Shown: piece by piece, positions 12,451 to 24,785 of the stretch
Layout of the letters: the number at the start of each line of letters is the position of its first letter
How positions within the stretch are numbered: the first letter of the stretch is position 1
Origin: Hyalella azteca
Lineage: Eukaryota > Arthropoda > Malacostraca > Amphipoda > Hyalellidae
Assembly (NCBI RefSeq): GCF_000764305.2
Contig: NW_025939527.1
Span: 373,583 to 437,582, forward strand
DNA: 64,000 bases
Reading direction: 5' to 3'
Notes under the pieces: model-generated
Seen by the model: the letters and a program-made list of their open reading frames with translations, nothing else
What the model was told of the DNA's origin: nothing
Databases searched by the model: none
Made by a program: the position numbers and the translations under genes

Positions 12451-13129
12451 AACTCGATAAGGGGTCATAAATACGCATAACTCGAACTTAAGCCTGCTGC
12501 CTTGAGGCGGCAAATAAAAAAATCGTGCAATATGAAGTGTAATTCAAAAAGCTAGTCATAGTTTTGAAAAGGTAATTGAGACAAATCTAATGATGTATAA
12601 CACAAGACTTCACCATGGGCGCTTTGCCCCGTGACACGCGTGGGCCCGTTGCCCCACTAGGTATCATTTCAATTTAAATCGTGTCAACATTTGATTTTAA
12701 AAGCTAATAGTTTAAACTTGATCTCAAAATTATCCCTATAAATATTAATTTCAAAATATAATTCACAGTAATTTCAAAAGCTTCATCTACAGTAATCGAA
12801 AACAATTTTATTTAGCAGCAAAAAAATTTTTATCTGGGCTAAAACAGTTATTCACAAATAACTTAATAACGCAAACACTTAGCAAAACGTAAATCCGTAT
12901 ACTTCATCCCAGTGAAACTGTCGACCGGCGGTAGAGAACACGGACCAATATCTGCCATACTTAGCGAGAAACCCGCTATGGGCCCGTGACCCGCAGTGGG
13001 CTCGCTGCCCCATGTTACCCTATTTTCTGTGAAATGAAATCCCAATCAGAATACAAGTATAAAATGACATCAATTGTACTCTGCTAATTATTTTCGTAAA
13101 TAACTGTGTGTAGTTAATTATCAATATCC

Positions 13130-13240
13130 ATCATTATAGTTATTTTATTATCATTATTACTATTGTTATTAATAATATAAGTATTATTATTATTATTATT
13201 AATATTATTATTATTATCATCATCATCATTATTATTATGC
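13130..13240. repeat. (ATT)n / (ATC)n microsatellite
   Basis: A run of TTA/ATT triplets with a short CAT block (about 13218-13229) lies just outside the right end of the pogo-like element. Confidence 0.9.
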
Positions 13241-16200
13241 GGTAGACCATATGCACGCTTCATTTATTACTCAAATCTTGGCACCTTGTCACAACAAAAC
13301 TCAGCTCCCGTCAACGACAAGCAATTTAATTGTCCTTATCTTAAGCAAGAATCACAAAGTAATTTGAAAGCTCTAAGTTACGTCAATAGCTGAGGAGTTT
13401 CATCCGCATCCAGACTTGAACATATCATTAGTTTATTTACAAATTTTATTGTTTAACATCTGTGCTAATGATATATATAATCAAGAAAGAATTTAACGAT
13501 AATGGCTCTTGTCATACCTGCCCACCCAGAGCTGCGCCATATGATTCTAAGTTGGAGTCTTGTGCCAACTTAAACATTTCCTAGTCAGATGCATCTCTCT
13601 CCCCTTTAAACTATGCGCGCTGCTTATGCCAAGCCATCATTTATTCTCTACCCGTTTTCTTCCGCATTCCTATCAAATTTTAAGGAAAATTTTGCATTTA
13701 GTGGTAAACGTATGGTCGCGCCAAGTTCTGGTTGTTAAGCTCGGCAGATATTAGGGCGTCAGGACGAGCATATTTTCAATTCCTGCGAGTCAACGAAGCC
13801 GTTTCGCTCTCGGGAGGTCTCGGATAAACGATTCATTGGAAATCAATGTCCGCTAACAAAGCTCAGGAATTTGCGTGCAAAATTTGACCTTCTCTTTTTG
13901 TCAACGCTATTCTTGGCCTTCGAGGCAACATGGGCCAAATTCCGTGTCAGGTCACAGCCACAATCGAATAGTTGCAGACTAAGACAGCATAAATGCTGCC
14001 ATAAGGTTTTTTCTTTTGAAGCAGTCGAAGGCATTAATGGTCTTTTGACAAATTGTCTTAGGTCTCACGTGCATAATGGCGACTTTCGGATTTACGATTC
14101 AAGTCTGATTATTCATTATTTTATTATTTTCAGCTTAACAATGATCCTTATAAGCAACTTTTTCCGAATTCAATTTTTTTTTCAGAACAACATGATCCGA
14201 AAACGTGGTTCCCAGTGCGCGTTAGAAAAATGCACCCGAGAACGACGACATGGCATCAAGCGCACAATATTTATCTGCAGCACAAAATTTTTTATCAAAC
14301 ACCTTCTTTTGATTGAAATGTCGATAACAATTAATTTCTAGATTGAGTTCATTAGAAGCTCGGGAATTTCCATTAATAAAGCTATGAAAGTGAACAGACA
14401 AGTCTGGCACTCGACCTCAATAAAGAGAAGACGCTCACAAAATTTTCGACGTGGGTCTAAATTAGGGCCAAGACTGCGGCTGTTGAGGCTCTGCAACGAC
14501 TGCTGCAAAAATATCTGAATGAACGACCGCACAACACAAGACAAAGCAATGACTGCACTGCAGCCCGCAGCTGCACGCTCTTCTGTTGTGATGATGGCTG
14601 CTGCTGGTGATGTTGATGTCGGAGATGATGATGGAGGTGATTATCCTGGTGATGATGATAGTGATGCTGTTGCAGTGTGTTTTGTGATGATCCTTATGAT
14701 AATTTTAATGTTCAAGGGGAAGATCGTAATAATATTGATAGCTGTGACTATGATTGGTCTCTTGTTCAGTTATTGAGTTAAAAGAAATGATTTCGTTTCT
14801 TGCGAGGATGTTACAGGGTTTTAAATTATGAAAAACAGTCAACCGATGCATTCTGAATTTCCTATCTTTGAATTGCAAAACCACAAAAAAAAAACAATTA
14901 TCAGCGCGCTCTCAAATATGTTATTCATTCTCTCCTGTTGAACCGCATAACGCAGCTTCTATAACCATCATTGAAGACGAAGTCCAGTTTTTTCTAAACG
15001 ATAAAAAATTATTTGTAACAAAAATTCATTTAACATGAATGTTTTTTTTGCTATATATGTAATTTATAAAATGCCCCACTCTGAATATGAACATTCATAT
15101 GCAGGTTTCATAAGTTTCATTCATACAGGTCTTGCTTGCATAGCTTTGAGTACAACATATCTTACAAATTGTTTAATTTTCAATTATTTTATATCGTTAT
15201 TCTACTGGTTTTTCTACTATTCAATTGTCCTTCTTCATTTAGTATTGTTTTATATAACTGAACACTCATCCACATGTGAGTGTTTCGATGCATGGTTAAA
15301 CTAGAAGTATATAGTTCAACCATGGTTTCGATGGAAGCATATGCGACCAACTTAGTCCATCAATCAAACTAGTGCGGACGGCCACTTCCTCAACACCGCT
15401 AATGGACCTGATCCTGGCTGTGCTAATGTGCTGGTGCTGCTACTTACTTGGAGGTTATGGTGAATTTAATCATCAAGTCGATGATGGAGGGTGAAATTGA
15501 TAATAATAATCAGGTTCGGTTATGCAGAAAAGCATTATTGCAAGTAGCGAGAGGTCAAATTTCCATTTTTCATGTTTAACTTGGTTACCTCATTCTTGAT
15601 ATTAAATATTAATTCATTCTTGATATTAAATGCTACCCCTTTTTCATGCATGCTGTGGAACAACAGATCGAACCATCAAAGAATTTTAAAATAAAAGAAA
15701 TTAATTGAATTTCTCCTGCTCTGAAGTTCTTAAATTAAAAAAAATAATTTAGTTCAATAATTTGTTCGGCTGCAGTTAGGTCTTCTACGCTTTTGCTCTC
15801 AAATTACACTTTTCACTTTATTATGGCGCAAGCGTTTATTGATCAGGAGAAAGTAGTCCTCTGTGTGCTGGCGGCTAAAGAATGAAAATCGTAGACGGTG
15901 TAGCGAGAATTAATTTCCATGGCACGTTCTGGAGTTTTTAATTACTCGGGTTACAAACTTTGGAACAGATGTCAGAAGTGTGCAGCAGACAGGCATTTTC
16001 AAAATTATTTGTGCTGTGTTTGAAAGAAATTAAATTTTAGGGAAAAAATCATCAAAAAAAAGGAAACGGAGGCATTTTCCACGGCCGACAAACTGCTTCG
16101 CCAAAAGTCTCCACAATCGCTAAACAAATAATTTTCAAAAAGGGCCGACGGAACCGTAATTGGGTTGGTTCTGAAACGGCCGTTTTTCCTTGTAAAGAGC

Positions 16201-17883
16201 AAAGAAGTGGGACCATGAAGGCTGTAATTTTATTTATGTGGTCTGTTGTGGAGATGAGGCCAGCAAGCCTCAGTGCCAACACCACCGAGCAGACATGGTC
16301 TGGTGCCATTCCTGGCCTCTAAGTAGCCAATGGTAAATATCTGGAGTTTCTTGTTGGAATCGTTGTAATAAAAGCCCTATTGTAGGCCTCTGTTGCCGAA
16401 ACAAGATAAAATCAGAGGGAGAATATCAAGGAACAAGCGTGAGCCATGTCGGCTTCTGCATATGTATATGCGGTTACTATAATTAAATAATTTTGTTAGT
16501 TAGCAATTAACAATTTAAATGTTCATGTTCAAAGTCTTTCACGATAAAGCAAATTATTATTACCACCGATTTTAAACCTCGATGTTCGTTCGCATGAGTG
16601 GATTAACGCCATTTGCCCAATCCAGGTCCAGAAGATAACATTTTATTGTGATCATTGTATGTCTATTGAGACATTTATATATTTCATATTATCATAAATG
16701 TCCATTGAGACATTCATATACTTCATCGAAGCTTGCAGACCTCCTCTTCACTCTTATGATATTTTAAAGAGCTACGGGTAATATTTTAAAGAGCTTCACA
16801 CCAGCAGGCAAAACAATGTTTTGTTAAAGGGACTTGTTAAAAGTGCAACTGTTGGACGGCGATATGCGAAGAGAAAGGGAACTTCCGAACCTTATGATGA
16901 AAAGATATGAACCGCCGTGCCAGCCCATCTCACTGTATTGCAAATTACAATTAATATTTTTTGAAAGTTCTATAATTGATGTCTAATTTTCAATATAAAA
17001 ATAGCCCTTCTTGAGATTTAAAGCGCGTGAATTTATTTTTTTGTTGCTCCACTTTTATTATGAATAATAAATATTTCAGAAGACTAGGTGTAATATTGAA
17101 GCTCTTGAGAGCTGCAACTGGAAGTCGAGTGTTCGAAGGGAGCTTCGAGGAGTATTTACTCGATTGAAAGTTAAGGACTCTGCTTTGGTGGAAATGGAAC
17201 GGCCGATGGTTGGCCGCCGGTAATGTGGCACCGCCTAGTCCCCGAGTGCGCGGGACAGACCCGGAGGTCGGGTCCAGCACTTTGCAAGAGTGGCCGGCAA
17301 ATGCCGCCGATGGAAATATACTGTTATTGCCTATTGTTCTCCAGGGGCCAAAAAATGGCACAAAATTGATGGAATCAGCGGTCAGAAAAATGATAGTCTG
17401 CTACCGAAAGTTTTTTCAAATGTTCCTGAAGTGGAGAGGGATATTTTCAGCCGCTAAAAGTGATAGCAGCTGCGCTAATTGATTTGTGACAAAAGGATAA
17501 CCAACTTAGGAAAAACTATCAAATATCCAGCTGGGGAATAAATATCCTTCAGAACTTCATATATTATTATGATCGGACTACATATATTCAGTACAAGGTG
17601 GTCAATTAATGATGTCATAACGACATTGAGGACTAATGAATTTCAATAAACAAATAGTTCTCCTCAATTTAGGCGTTGAAGGTTTTTAGCTTAGTCTTGC
17701 AGTTCTTTAGCCTTTTTCTAATAAGTAAGTACGATTCGCTTTAGCTGAAGGGTTTGTGTTACAGCCCCGACCACAAAGCTATTGTTAGCTTACTCAATAG
17801 TAGGATTGAGTTTGTAGATCAGTAGTTTTTCTATAATCCTAGCAGAGACCCTCTTCAATGCATTCGGTCCAACAGTTCTTTGT
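13241..17883. other. Non-coding stretch with one weak exon candidate
   Basis: Apart from 15402-15459 nothing is supported. The plus-strand frame at 13871-14341 is long (about 156 codons) and begins hydrophobically, but it opens with TTG, has no ATG near its start and shows no family match. A GAT/GTT-rich low-complexity patch lies at about 14590-14690. An 18-bp string TTCATTCTTGATATTAAA occurs twice at 15590-15630. Two similar blocks with TGTCYATTGAGACATT lie at 16660-16730. A GC-rich patch at 17190-17310 is open on both strands and cannot be assigned. Confidence 0.5.
15402..15459 (+). CDS. Possible first coding exon with signal peptide
   Basis: From the ATG at 15402 the frame reads MDLILAVLMCWCCYLLGGYG, a short N-terminus followed by a hydrophobic core of the length typical of secretory signal peptides. 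Two donors are possible: GAG|GTTATG (exon to 15453) and ATG|GTGAAT (exon to 15459). Both leave phase 1, the usual phase after a signal-peptide exon. Without splicing the frame stops after about 30 codons. No following exon was identified, the ATG context is ordinary and hydrophobic short frames arise easily, so this is a weak candidate. Confidence 0.22.
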
Positions 17884-18020
17884 TTTTTATCTCAATACTA
17901 TGTTTACACGGTCATCTCTATACTATGTTTACTAGGTCATCTCTATACTATGTTTACTCGGTCATCTCTATACTATGTTTACTCGGTCATCTCTATACTA
18001 TGTTTACTCAGTCATCTCTT
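17884..18020. repeat. 25-bp minisatellite, about 5 copies
   Basis: The unit TCATCTCTATACTATGTTTAC plus CGG/TAGG is repeated about five times with little variation. A 69-codon plus frame runs through it and has no other support. Confidence 0.9.
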
Positions 18021-19529
18021 TTTTTTATGTGGCAGTCTCCTCGTTCCAACTTCACTTGTGACCTCCTGCTCCTGCGTTGGCATGGGTAGAATTTCATGCT
18101 GAGTCAGGTTTTAGAAATCTTGTTGTATAAGTTTTTGTATTGTTCCTATATTAGGTTTTTACCAAATATATGAGTTGAAAATTCATTATTAATTAGAGTG
18201 TTAGAATTCTAAAAATGTTGTAGAGAATATTTAAACCGAGGTCAGGGATTGAGGGCAGAAGGAACGTAGCAGTATGAACGCCTCCCACTGAAGGGAAGAT
18301 TGTAAAGTGAACGTTTACCGAATTCATGAAATTACGTTCTCATGTATAATGAAATTTCTTCATGTAAATTATGTGCAAAAAGGTATTTCACTGTACCGTG
18401 GCATTCTGTGAGCACTGAACTGCCACTATATGTTCCGCAAGGTGTCATTAAAAAATCACAGTTTTCAACTATCATTGGGCCAGTCAATTTAGAAATTTAA
18501 TTGTTTAATGCATGGATAAGTCTCAGATTGCTTAATGACTGAATAAACTTGTAAAAATGGAAGATAATCAATGTGTTTTAGTATTCAGAGAACTTTATTT
18601 TATGCAACAATTCAATTCTTATTTCTTTTCGACTGATAATTCTCCTTCGTTTTCCAAACGAATAGAAAAGCGATTATACTTAAACGTCATGTTCAACATC
18701 AAGCCTGTTACATTGTATGAAATTTTAGAGCCTGAAAGGAATTCATAACAAAAATGGTTTAATGTTCAACTTTGCAACATAATACGCAATGTATACTTCA
18801 TTTCTGGATTTAGATTTTGAGTGTACAGACTCAGTGAATTTAGTTTTCCAGCAGCACTCATTTTTATTCAGCAGCTTCCAAAACCCCCCAACCTGCAGGA
18901 AAATGACGATGCAATTTAGGGTTGCTGAATTGTGACTCGTAAAACAATCCCCCGATGGCACCGTCTGTGCCATCAAATCTGCCATTGCGCTGCTAGGCAC
19001 GAATTAACTTTCGAATTAGTTCTTATCTCAAGGCTTAAAAATCTCTTGTTATTTACAGTGTTTGTTCAACTTAATTTAAAAAATTATTATGCATGTGAAA
19101 CATATGTTATTTCACAAAGTGTGTGTCGTGTAGCATTGCGCTTGTGAAACCCGTAATTGTTCTGGTTCCGCGATGTGAATGTTATCTTCAATTATAATTA
19201 TGTTTCCGTGGAGAAAATTCGACAAAAATTTACTCTTTCACTGGTAATAGAACTTTTCTCTGCGTTTTGGTATTTGTGGTGTAATGAGGAAGCTAAATTG
19301 AATTTCGTGGTATTTTGTCAATATTCATCTCTGTGATGGGTATCATAGATTATATCTGAAGGACTAACTAATTTCTGTTGCAATCGAACGTTAACTAAAC
19401 TATGTATGATTTTCTGACGGTCACCTCAGGCGTCGATGCCATTATTTGAAGTAATCCTAAATTGCGCCGCTATGATCCGCTCAAGTGCGGCTAACGCTCC
19501 AGCTCACGCCGAGCTCTTCTTCTCCTCTT
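18021..19529. other. AT-rich spacer, nothing recognised
   Basis: Only short unsupported frames are present on both strands. Confidence 0.6.
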
Positions 19530-19690
19530 AGTTCCTTCTTCCTGTCATCTTCCTTCCCTTTTCTCCTCTTCCTTCCTTCTTCCTGTCAGCTTCCTTCCCT
19601 TTTCTCCTCTTCCTTCCTTCTTCTCCTCTTTCTTCCTTCTTCTCCTCTTCATTCGTTCTTCCTGTCATCTTCCTTTCCATTTCCTTCTCT
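19530..19690. repeat. Polypyrimidine tract with 41-bp periodicity
   Basis: The plus strand is almost pure C and T. The string CTTCCTGTCA(T/G)CTTCC recurs with a 41-bp offset (near 19541 and 19582), and shorter CTTCTCCTC repeats fill the gaps. Long mirror-like pyrimidine tracts of this type can form triplex DNA, but that is not shown here. Confidence 0.85.
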
Positions 19691-21045
19691 TTAATAATTC
19701 AAATCTTCTTCCATTGATCAAGAGGTAAGTCATGATGTCGTTCATTCGAATAATAATTTGGAGGAGCTGAGACCTTATACATATAGCGTATGACCCAGAA
19801 ATCATAACAGCTTTGAATGTAACGCAATTAATGTTGAGTTAAGAACATTGCGCAGCATCCTCTTCTTCTCAGATTTTGTTAATAATTTCCGCGAAACGAG
19901 ATTCCTGAGAGTCATAATGCTCTCAGATACGTTTACAAGATTTAGTTGCAAGCATCCCTGCTGGCCGGTAGCTTTCATCTTTCAACGCCGGGATCATAGA
20001 AAGCGAAGCAACTGCCGCCATGTTTCGCTGTCACGTCGCCGGAAGGAAGAACAACATTTCTTTGTGCTGTTCAGTCCGAGAAATCCAAGACTTATGGACG
20101 AATGAGACTCTGCTGACCGCAGCTCTGGTCAACTTACTTCTCGTCTGCGAAGTCCAAGAGCTTCAGATATTATAACGGCCTTCTTAATTAAAGGCTCGAG
20201 GTACATGCGTTGGAAGTCGTGTACTGACACCCACGTTCAGGGTACAGTTGGAATAGGCAAAAAAATTTCTTGGGAAAAGTGCTAATAATTTTCTTTTGCA
20301 GGAACACAATACTCAATCATTCTGTCAAATATTTTGTGTTCGAAAAAAGTATAACCTCTGACGTATAAATAATACAAAGAAATTTTTGAATAATTGGGTC
20401 GGAGAAATTCCGACATATTATACGGCCTAATTTTCCAGCAATAATTGGGGACGGTGATAGTATACACAAAAAAGATGTTCTACAACTCTTATCTCAAATT
20501 TTCATGAAAAAACATAATACAATTCTTTTCTTTAGTGCAGAGCGACAAAAATTCTTTCTATAATTACGTACTTTTACTCGCAGTTGATTATATGTAGCAG
20601 AAAAAGCCCAAAATAACGCTTGAGGCTTCCTACTCAGTAATTACATTATCTAGAACTGCTCTGTTCATATATTGTGTCTTTTTGGCTCCACCAAGTCTAA
20701 TCTTTAGTACTTCCGTATCAACTGCAGAAAAAATGTATCTTTCAGTAAGGACAGTAACTCTATTATGTACATGCTTGCCCATTCATGTCTCTTTGAGATA
20801 ATTCATCTATCCAGTTTATATCTAATCATATAAAGTCAGCTAACGCTCAGCTTATACAATCTCCTCATGCTATATAAAGGGCCGTTTAGTATTTTTCTTC
20901 AAAATCAGCTTGACGATCTACTTGCATACAAAACACTTATAAATAGGCTGTCATTGTGAATCAGAGCAAGTTCACACATAAATGACTTCTCAGCTGATTG
21001 CACTCTATTATTTTCAAACAATAATAAAAAATTATAATAGCGGAC

Positions 21046-21073
21046 TCGGGAGTTGCGATACCGCAACTCCCGA
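21046..21073. repeat. Perfect 12-bp-stem hairpin
   Basis: TCGGGAGTTGCG is followed by a 4-base spacer ATAC and then its exact reverse complement. It stands out as a GC-rich 28-base dyad in AT-rich sequence. It does not match the histone 3' stem-loop (6-bp stem). Function unknown. Confidence 0.85.
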
Positions 21074-21393
21074 TGCCTTAATAAATTGTCATAATATTTA
21101 ATCATGGAAGCTCTACTCAAACTTGAACTTTATTCCTTTTTTGCAACAAGGATCAACGTCATCTTGCTTTGGCTGGTCTTTATTGCTATAGTGGAGCATG
21201 TAAATACAATTAAGTACTGCGAATCTTAACGCCCGCTGTGTACTGCAATTTTCATTTTCGAACGTGATATGCACGAGCTCAAAATTCCTCATGTTTAATG
21301 AAGAACTCCATCATATTTACGATCGTGTATTCCTGAAATTTTATAGTCCGTCATGAACTTGGGAAACCCAAAGTAGGTGGATATTTTTGTCGG

Positions 21394-21470
21394 GCAGGTC
21401 GCCGGCGCGTCCCTAGGCCCTGCATTAGGGACGCTGCCAATTCCACTAATGCAATTTCAAGACGACCTGC
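21394..21470. repeat. Nested GC-rich inverted repeat
   Basis: The outer arms GCAGGTCG (21394-21401) and CGACCTGC (21463-21470) enclose a perfect inner hairpin, GCGTCCCTA (21407-21415) with TAGGGACGC (21426-21434). A third pair, TGCATTAG (21421-21428) with CTAATGCA (21446-21453), competes with the inner hairpin. Transcribed, it could form alternative folds. No RNA family was recognised. Confidence 0.7.
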
Positions 21471-21525
21471 GCCGAGCTCGTGATGGCCGCGCAACTCAGC
21501 TACTTAACTCATCATTTCATTACTA

Positions 21526-21611
21526 ATTTAGTATCAAAGTATGAGTATTATTATAACTCGCGGACAGACCTGGAAAATTGATAATTTAGTATCAAAGTAT
21601 GAATATTATTA
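21526..21611. repeat. Short direct duplication, 58-bp offset
   Basis: AATTTAGTATCAAAGTATG followed by (A/G)TATTATTATAAC occurs at about 21526 and again at about 21584, with an unrelated filler between. Confidence 0.8.
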
Positions 21612-24553
21612 TAACAACGTTATCTATTATAAGCCCAAGGTAAGACCATCATGCAGATTATTAAATGCTCTGTAAATAAAAAATTTCAGCATTCGAATAC
21701 TACATTATCTTGCTTTTCGTACTTTTCGCTTCCACCTTGGATTTAAATTTTGTCCGCCAGTTTGATGTAAATTCTCTGTTTGGTCTGGTAGGATTAGCAT
21801 GAAAGAAATCTGACTACAAGATTAATGTTTTGATTTGAAAAACTGTAACAATAAATTTGAAAAACTGTAACAACTAGTCTATGAGCAGATATAGTGTTTA
21901 GGGATATATTTCTTTCGTCTGACCAGAAGGGATTTTTCTTCGAATAAAATGAATAATTCATATGGGTAGTTCGCCGAAGCCAGCTGATAACATAAGTTTG
22001 TTGTTCCGATAGCTTGGTGCTTAAAAACAATTCTACATTCTAACTCGCAATAAATCGAAAATGCTATAATAGAATAATGCATATTATATTTGAAATAAAA
22101 TGGAAAAGATATTTCGAAATATCATTATTGATCAACTTAGAGTGTATCATTGGCTAATGTTCGAGCTAAGAATTTTAAATTGAATTTGAAGAACAAAGTC
22201 TTGCGACTTATGATTTCAATTTTCACTAACCAATATTTTATCGTTTAACTACGAGTCTAACGATCGTCAAAGTTGTAAAATAATACAGTCTTACGATATT
22301 CTCCGATATTAACAAGCCGCTACAACGATATGTGCACAACTGCAAGACGATATGTTAACCATACAATTAGGCATTCAATTTCTTCTTATGTGAATTCTAA
22401 AAAAAATAAAAGCACAGTTACTGAGCAACAACTCCTCTCTGCAACACTCGTCTACCTGTTTCTTCACTCTTTTACTGGTTAAGCATTAAAATGCAGTTAT
22501 ACTGGAAAATATGCTCAGATTTACTAGAAATATATTTTACTTATGGTTATCTGTACACGAGTCTGTATCCAAAACATGAATAACTCAAACCTGGAAATAT
22601 TGCCAACTTAACGCACGATCGTCTCTAAAGTCTAAATGTTATTCATTTCAAGTAAATAAGCCTGTCAACAATTCATCAACTGGCTGACTGTTGAACAATT
22701 TCCAAATCAATTGACAATGGAATATGACGAGCTCGATCGTTATATTTATAACCGTCTATTCGGATGTGAAGGGTTGTCATCTATCTGCATAATATTTGTG
22801 TAAGAAGCTAGCCTGGTCGAGAAGTAGTAAGCCTTCATTATGCCGTCAAAGGCAGAAGTGCAATCGCATTAGGCTTGAAGGCTTTCAATCGCGAATGCAA
22901 ATAGGCAGTCGTCCTCTCCTCTGAAATAAAAATGAGTAGACCGGAGATACGACAGCGGAGTGCGCTGAAGAACCAAGCATTTTTTCCCGTTATATTTCCT
23001 GTCAGAAGCAAGTTTGTTGGAATGCCTGTGCCAGTGCGCTGTCTTAGCTCGGGCTCACACCAAGACGTGACTTGGTTCTTTGTTGTGTTTCACACGCTAA
23101 TAAGAAAATTTTACGAGTGAATGAAGTGCCTTGGCATTTTAGCTGCACCCAAAGAACCCAAAAGCGAGTCAGCCAAGCACAGCCATAAGGCGAGTTAACG
23201 GCCTCATCAAGGCTGTCCGGAACACGGCTCTATCTTGCAATGGCTTTGTTTTAATTTTGTTTGTTGTCATTTAGAGCCGCTCGAATTACCATTGTGCGCA
23301 AGGGTATAACGACGTTTTGGACTTGCTGCTTGTAACTCCTGACGTCTCACGCTAACACGGGAGGCAAATGAAATTTACTCTACGGATTGTTGACGCCTAG
23401 CGTTGCGGCGCCTATGGTTCTAATGACAATGTGCAGCAGGGGATGACATAAACAATTAAATGACGGCCTTCCTGTGACTTTCTTGGAGGCGTTCCCTACT
23501 CCCATAAAATTAAGATGTTATGTGATATATGACATTTTTTGATCAACATGTTGAAGAACAAAATAGGTAATTCATTAATAAATCCGAAATGTTTTCCGAA
23601 ATATGTATACATGATCTTATGCAGAGATCCATAATCACGAGCTTTGTTTATTCCAATATTTATTAAATTTCAAGTTAGATTGAAATTTCTAAAAACAAGC
23701 AAATAGTACCCATCACACGCTCATATAAGGCCGTTAAATGTTATATGCAATTTTTCTTCATTAAAAGCTTTTACATTTTTGAAAAAAGTTGTTGAAATCC
23801 TGCGAGTTATCGGTGAACAATTAGTGTGCTTACTAATTTGTACGAGCTTGCACTTTCGCCTACAAGATGTTTAAACAAATATTTGCCCTAATACTGCCAC
23901 CACCAAACCGTGATCGACTGGAAGCAAATTTAGGTATAGTTTATTTCTGCAGAACGATCGCTGGATCATCCCACACCTGGAGGTATAAATGAAAACATTG
24001 AGTCTCTTCCTGTCCCACAACTTCAAACCAGCTTTGAAATTTTCCATTCATAAATGAACAGCGTCTGAGAATACGGAACTTATCGCTGTTCCTTAGGGCG
24101 TTGCGGTAAACAACGTTCAAGTTTTTCCTGCAAAGCCAGAGAGCCGAGCCGCAAAATTATGAAACAAATGAACAAAATTATCCGAAACTTTGAGCGCAAT
24201 GCGCTAAAACGTCAGGAAATTCGATGCTTCACGCCAAAATTCGTTCCAAATAGAATACATTTTTGTTGAGCTTCCTGGAGCAGCAACTGCAACAGCGCCT
24301 GGGCAGGATAAGGCAAACAGTTACGCAATTTTACATCCTTTTGCAGACTCTGCTTCATGAACTTTTTGCTCGACGACCTGGAATTAGATTACTGGAGCAA
24401 AATTTCTTATGCAGAAGCGTCGTTGAGGGACCAAACAGCATTATGAGGCATACAGGACGCCAACTGAAAGGGCCTGAGTGTCAAGCTCTGCCTGCATACT
24501 CGGCTTCTGAGGTTTCAAGTGAAGCCTGTACGTTCTTGGAGGCGTACCCTATA

Positions 24554-24785
24554 CGTGATATATAATGTATATATAATGTACCCTACGTGCCCGTACCCTG
24601 CTGAATCTTAACTGGGTGAACATTAACGTGATACATAATGTTTATATAATGTACCCTACGTGCCCGTACCCTGCTGGAACTTAACTGGGTGAACATTAAC
24701 GTGATACATAATGTTTATATAATGTACCCTACGTGCCCGTACCCTGCTGAATCTTAACTGGGTGAACATTAACGTGATATATAAT
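24554..24785. repeat. 73-bp minisatellite, about 3 copies
   Basis: CGTGATA starts at 24554, 24627, 24700 and 24773, exactly 73 bp apart. Copies are nearly identical. The unit includes the hairpin AACATTA-ten bases-TAATGTT, which spans unit junctions. The first copy differs at TATATAATGTAT. Confidence 0.93.

Larger units (their letters stand above)
11745..13022 (-). mobile_element. Decayed pogo-like (Tc1/mariner superfamily) transposon
   Basis: The ends form a terminal inverted repeat: inward from the left TA, GGGCAACATGGGGGAGC, and inward from the right TA, GGGTAACATGGGGCAGC, with 15 of 17 positions matching. A TA dinucleotide flanks each end (11745-11746 and 13021-13022), as expected of the Tc1/mariner/pogo superfamily, which duplicates TA. 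Further inside, related GGGCCCRTTGCCCC-like strings recur near 11935-11990, 12611-12656 and 12977-13013 as subterminal repeats. The minus strand between them holds broken transposase motifs, listed separately. At 1,278 bp with a broken reading frame it cannot be autonomous. The combination of ends, target site and transposase relics makes the class assignment fairly secure; the exact family is unknown. Confidence 0.75.
19691..24553. other. Non-coding stretch with structured GC patches
   Basis: No gene was supported. It contains the hairpins at 21046-21073 and 21394-21470 and the duplication at 21526-21611. GC-richer patches at about 19980-20110, 22920-23430 and 24260-24560 show open frames up to 100 codons. 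That last frame opens with TTG and matches no family known to me. Confidence 0.5.

Noticed and set aside
13871..14341. 156-codon plus frame with a hydrophobic start resembling a signal peptide
   Set aside because: It begins with TTG, has no ATG near the start and no family match; its second half is AT-driven low complexity.
14519..14776. 85-codon Asp-rich frame
   Set aside because: Low-complexity GAT/GTT triplets explain it; there is no splice or domain support.
21046..21073. Bacterial-type terminator or histone stem-loop
   Set aside because: There is no following T-run, the stem is too long for the histone element, and there is no histone gene nearby.
24263..24565. 100-codon plus frame
   Set aside because: TTG start and no recognised motif; it runs up to the 73-bp array. 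A pyrimidine-rich AG inside (TCCTTTTGCAG) was noted but gives no consistent exon.
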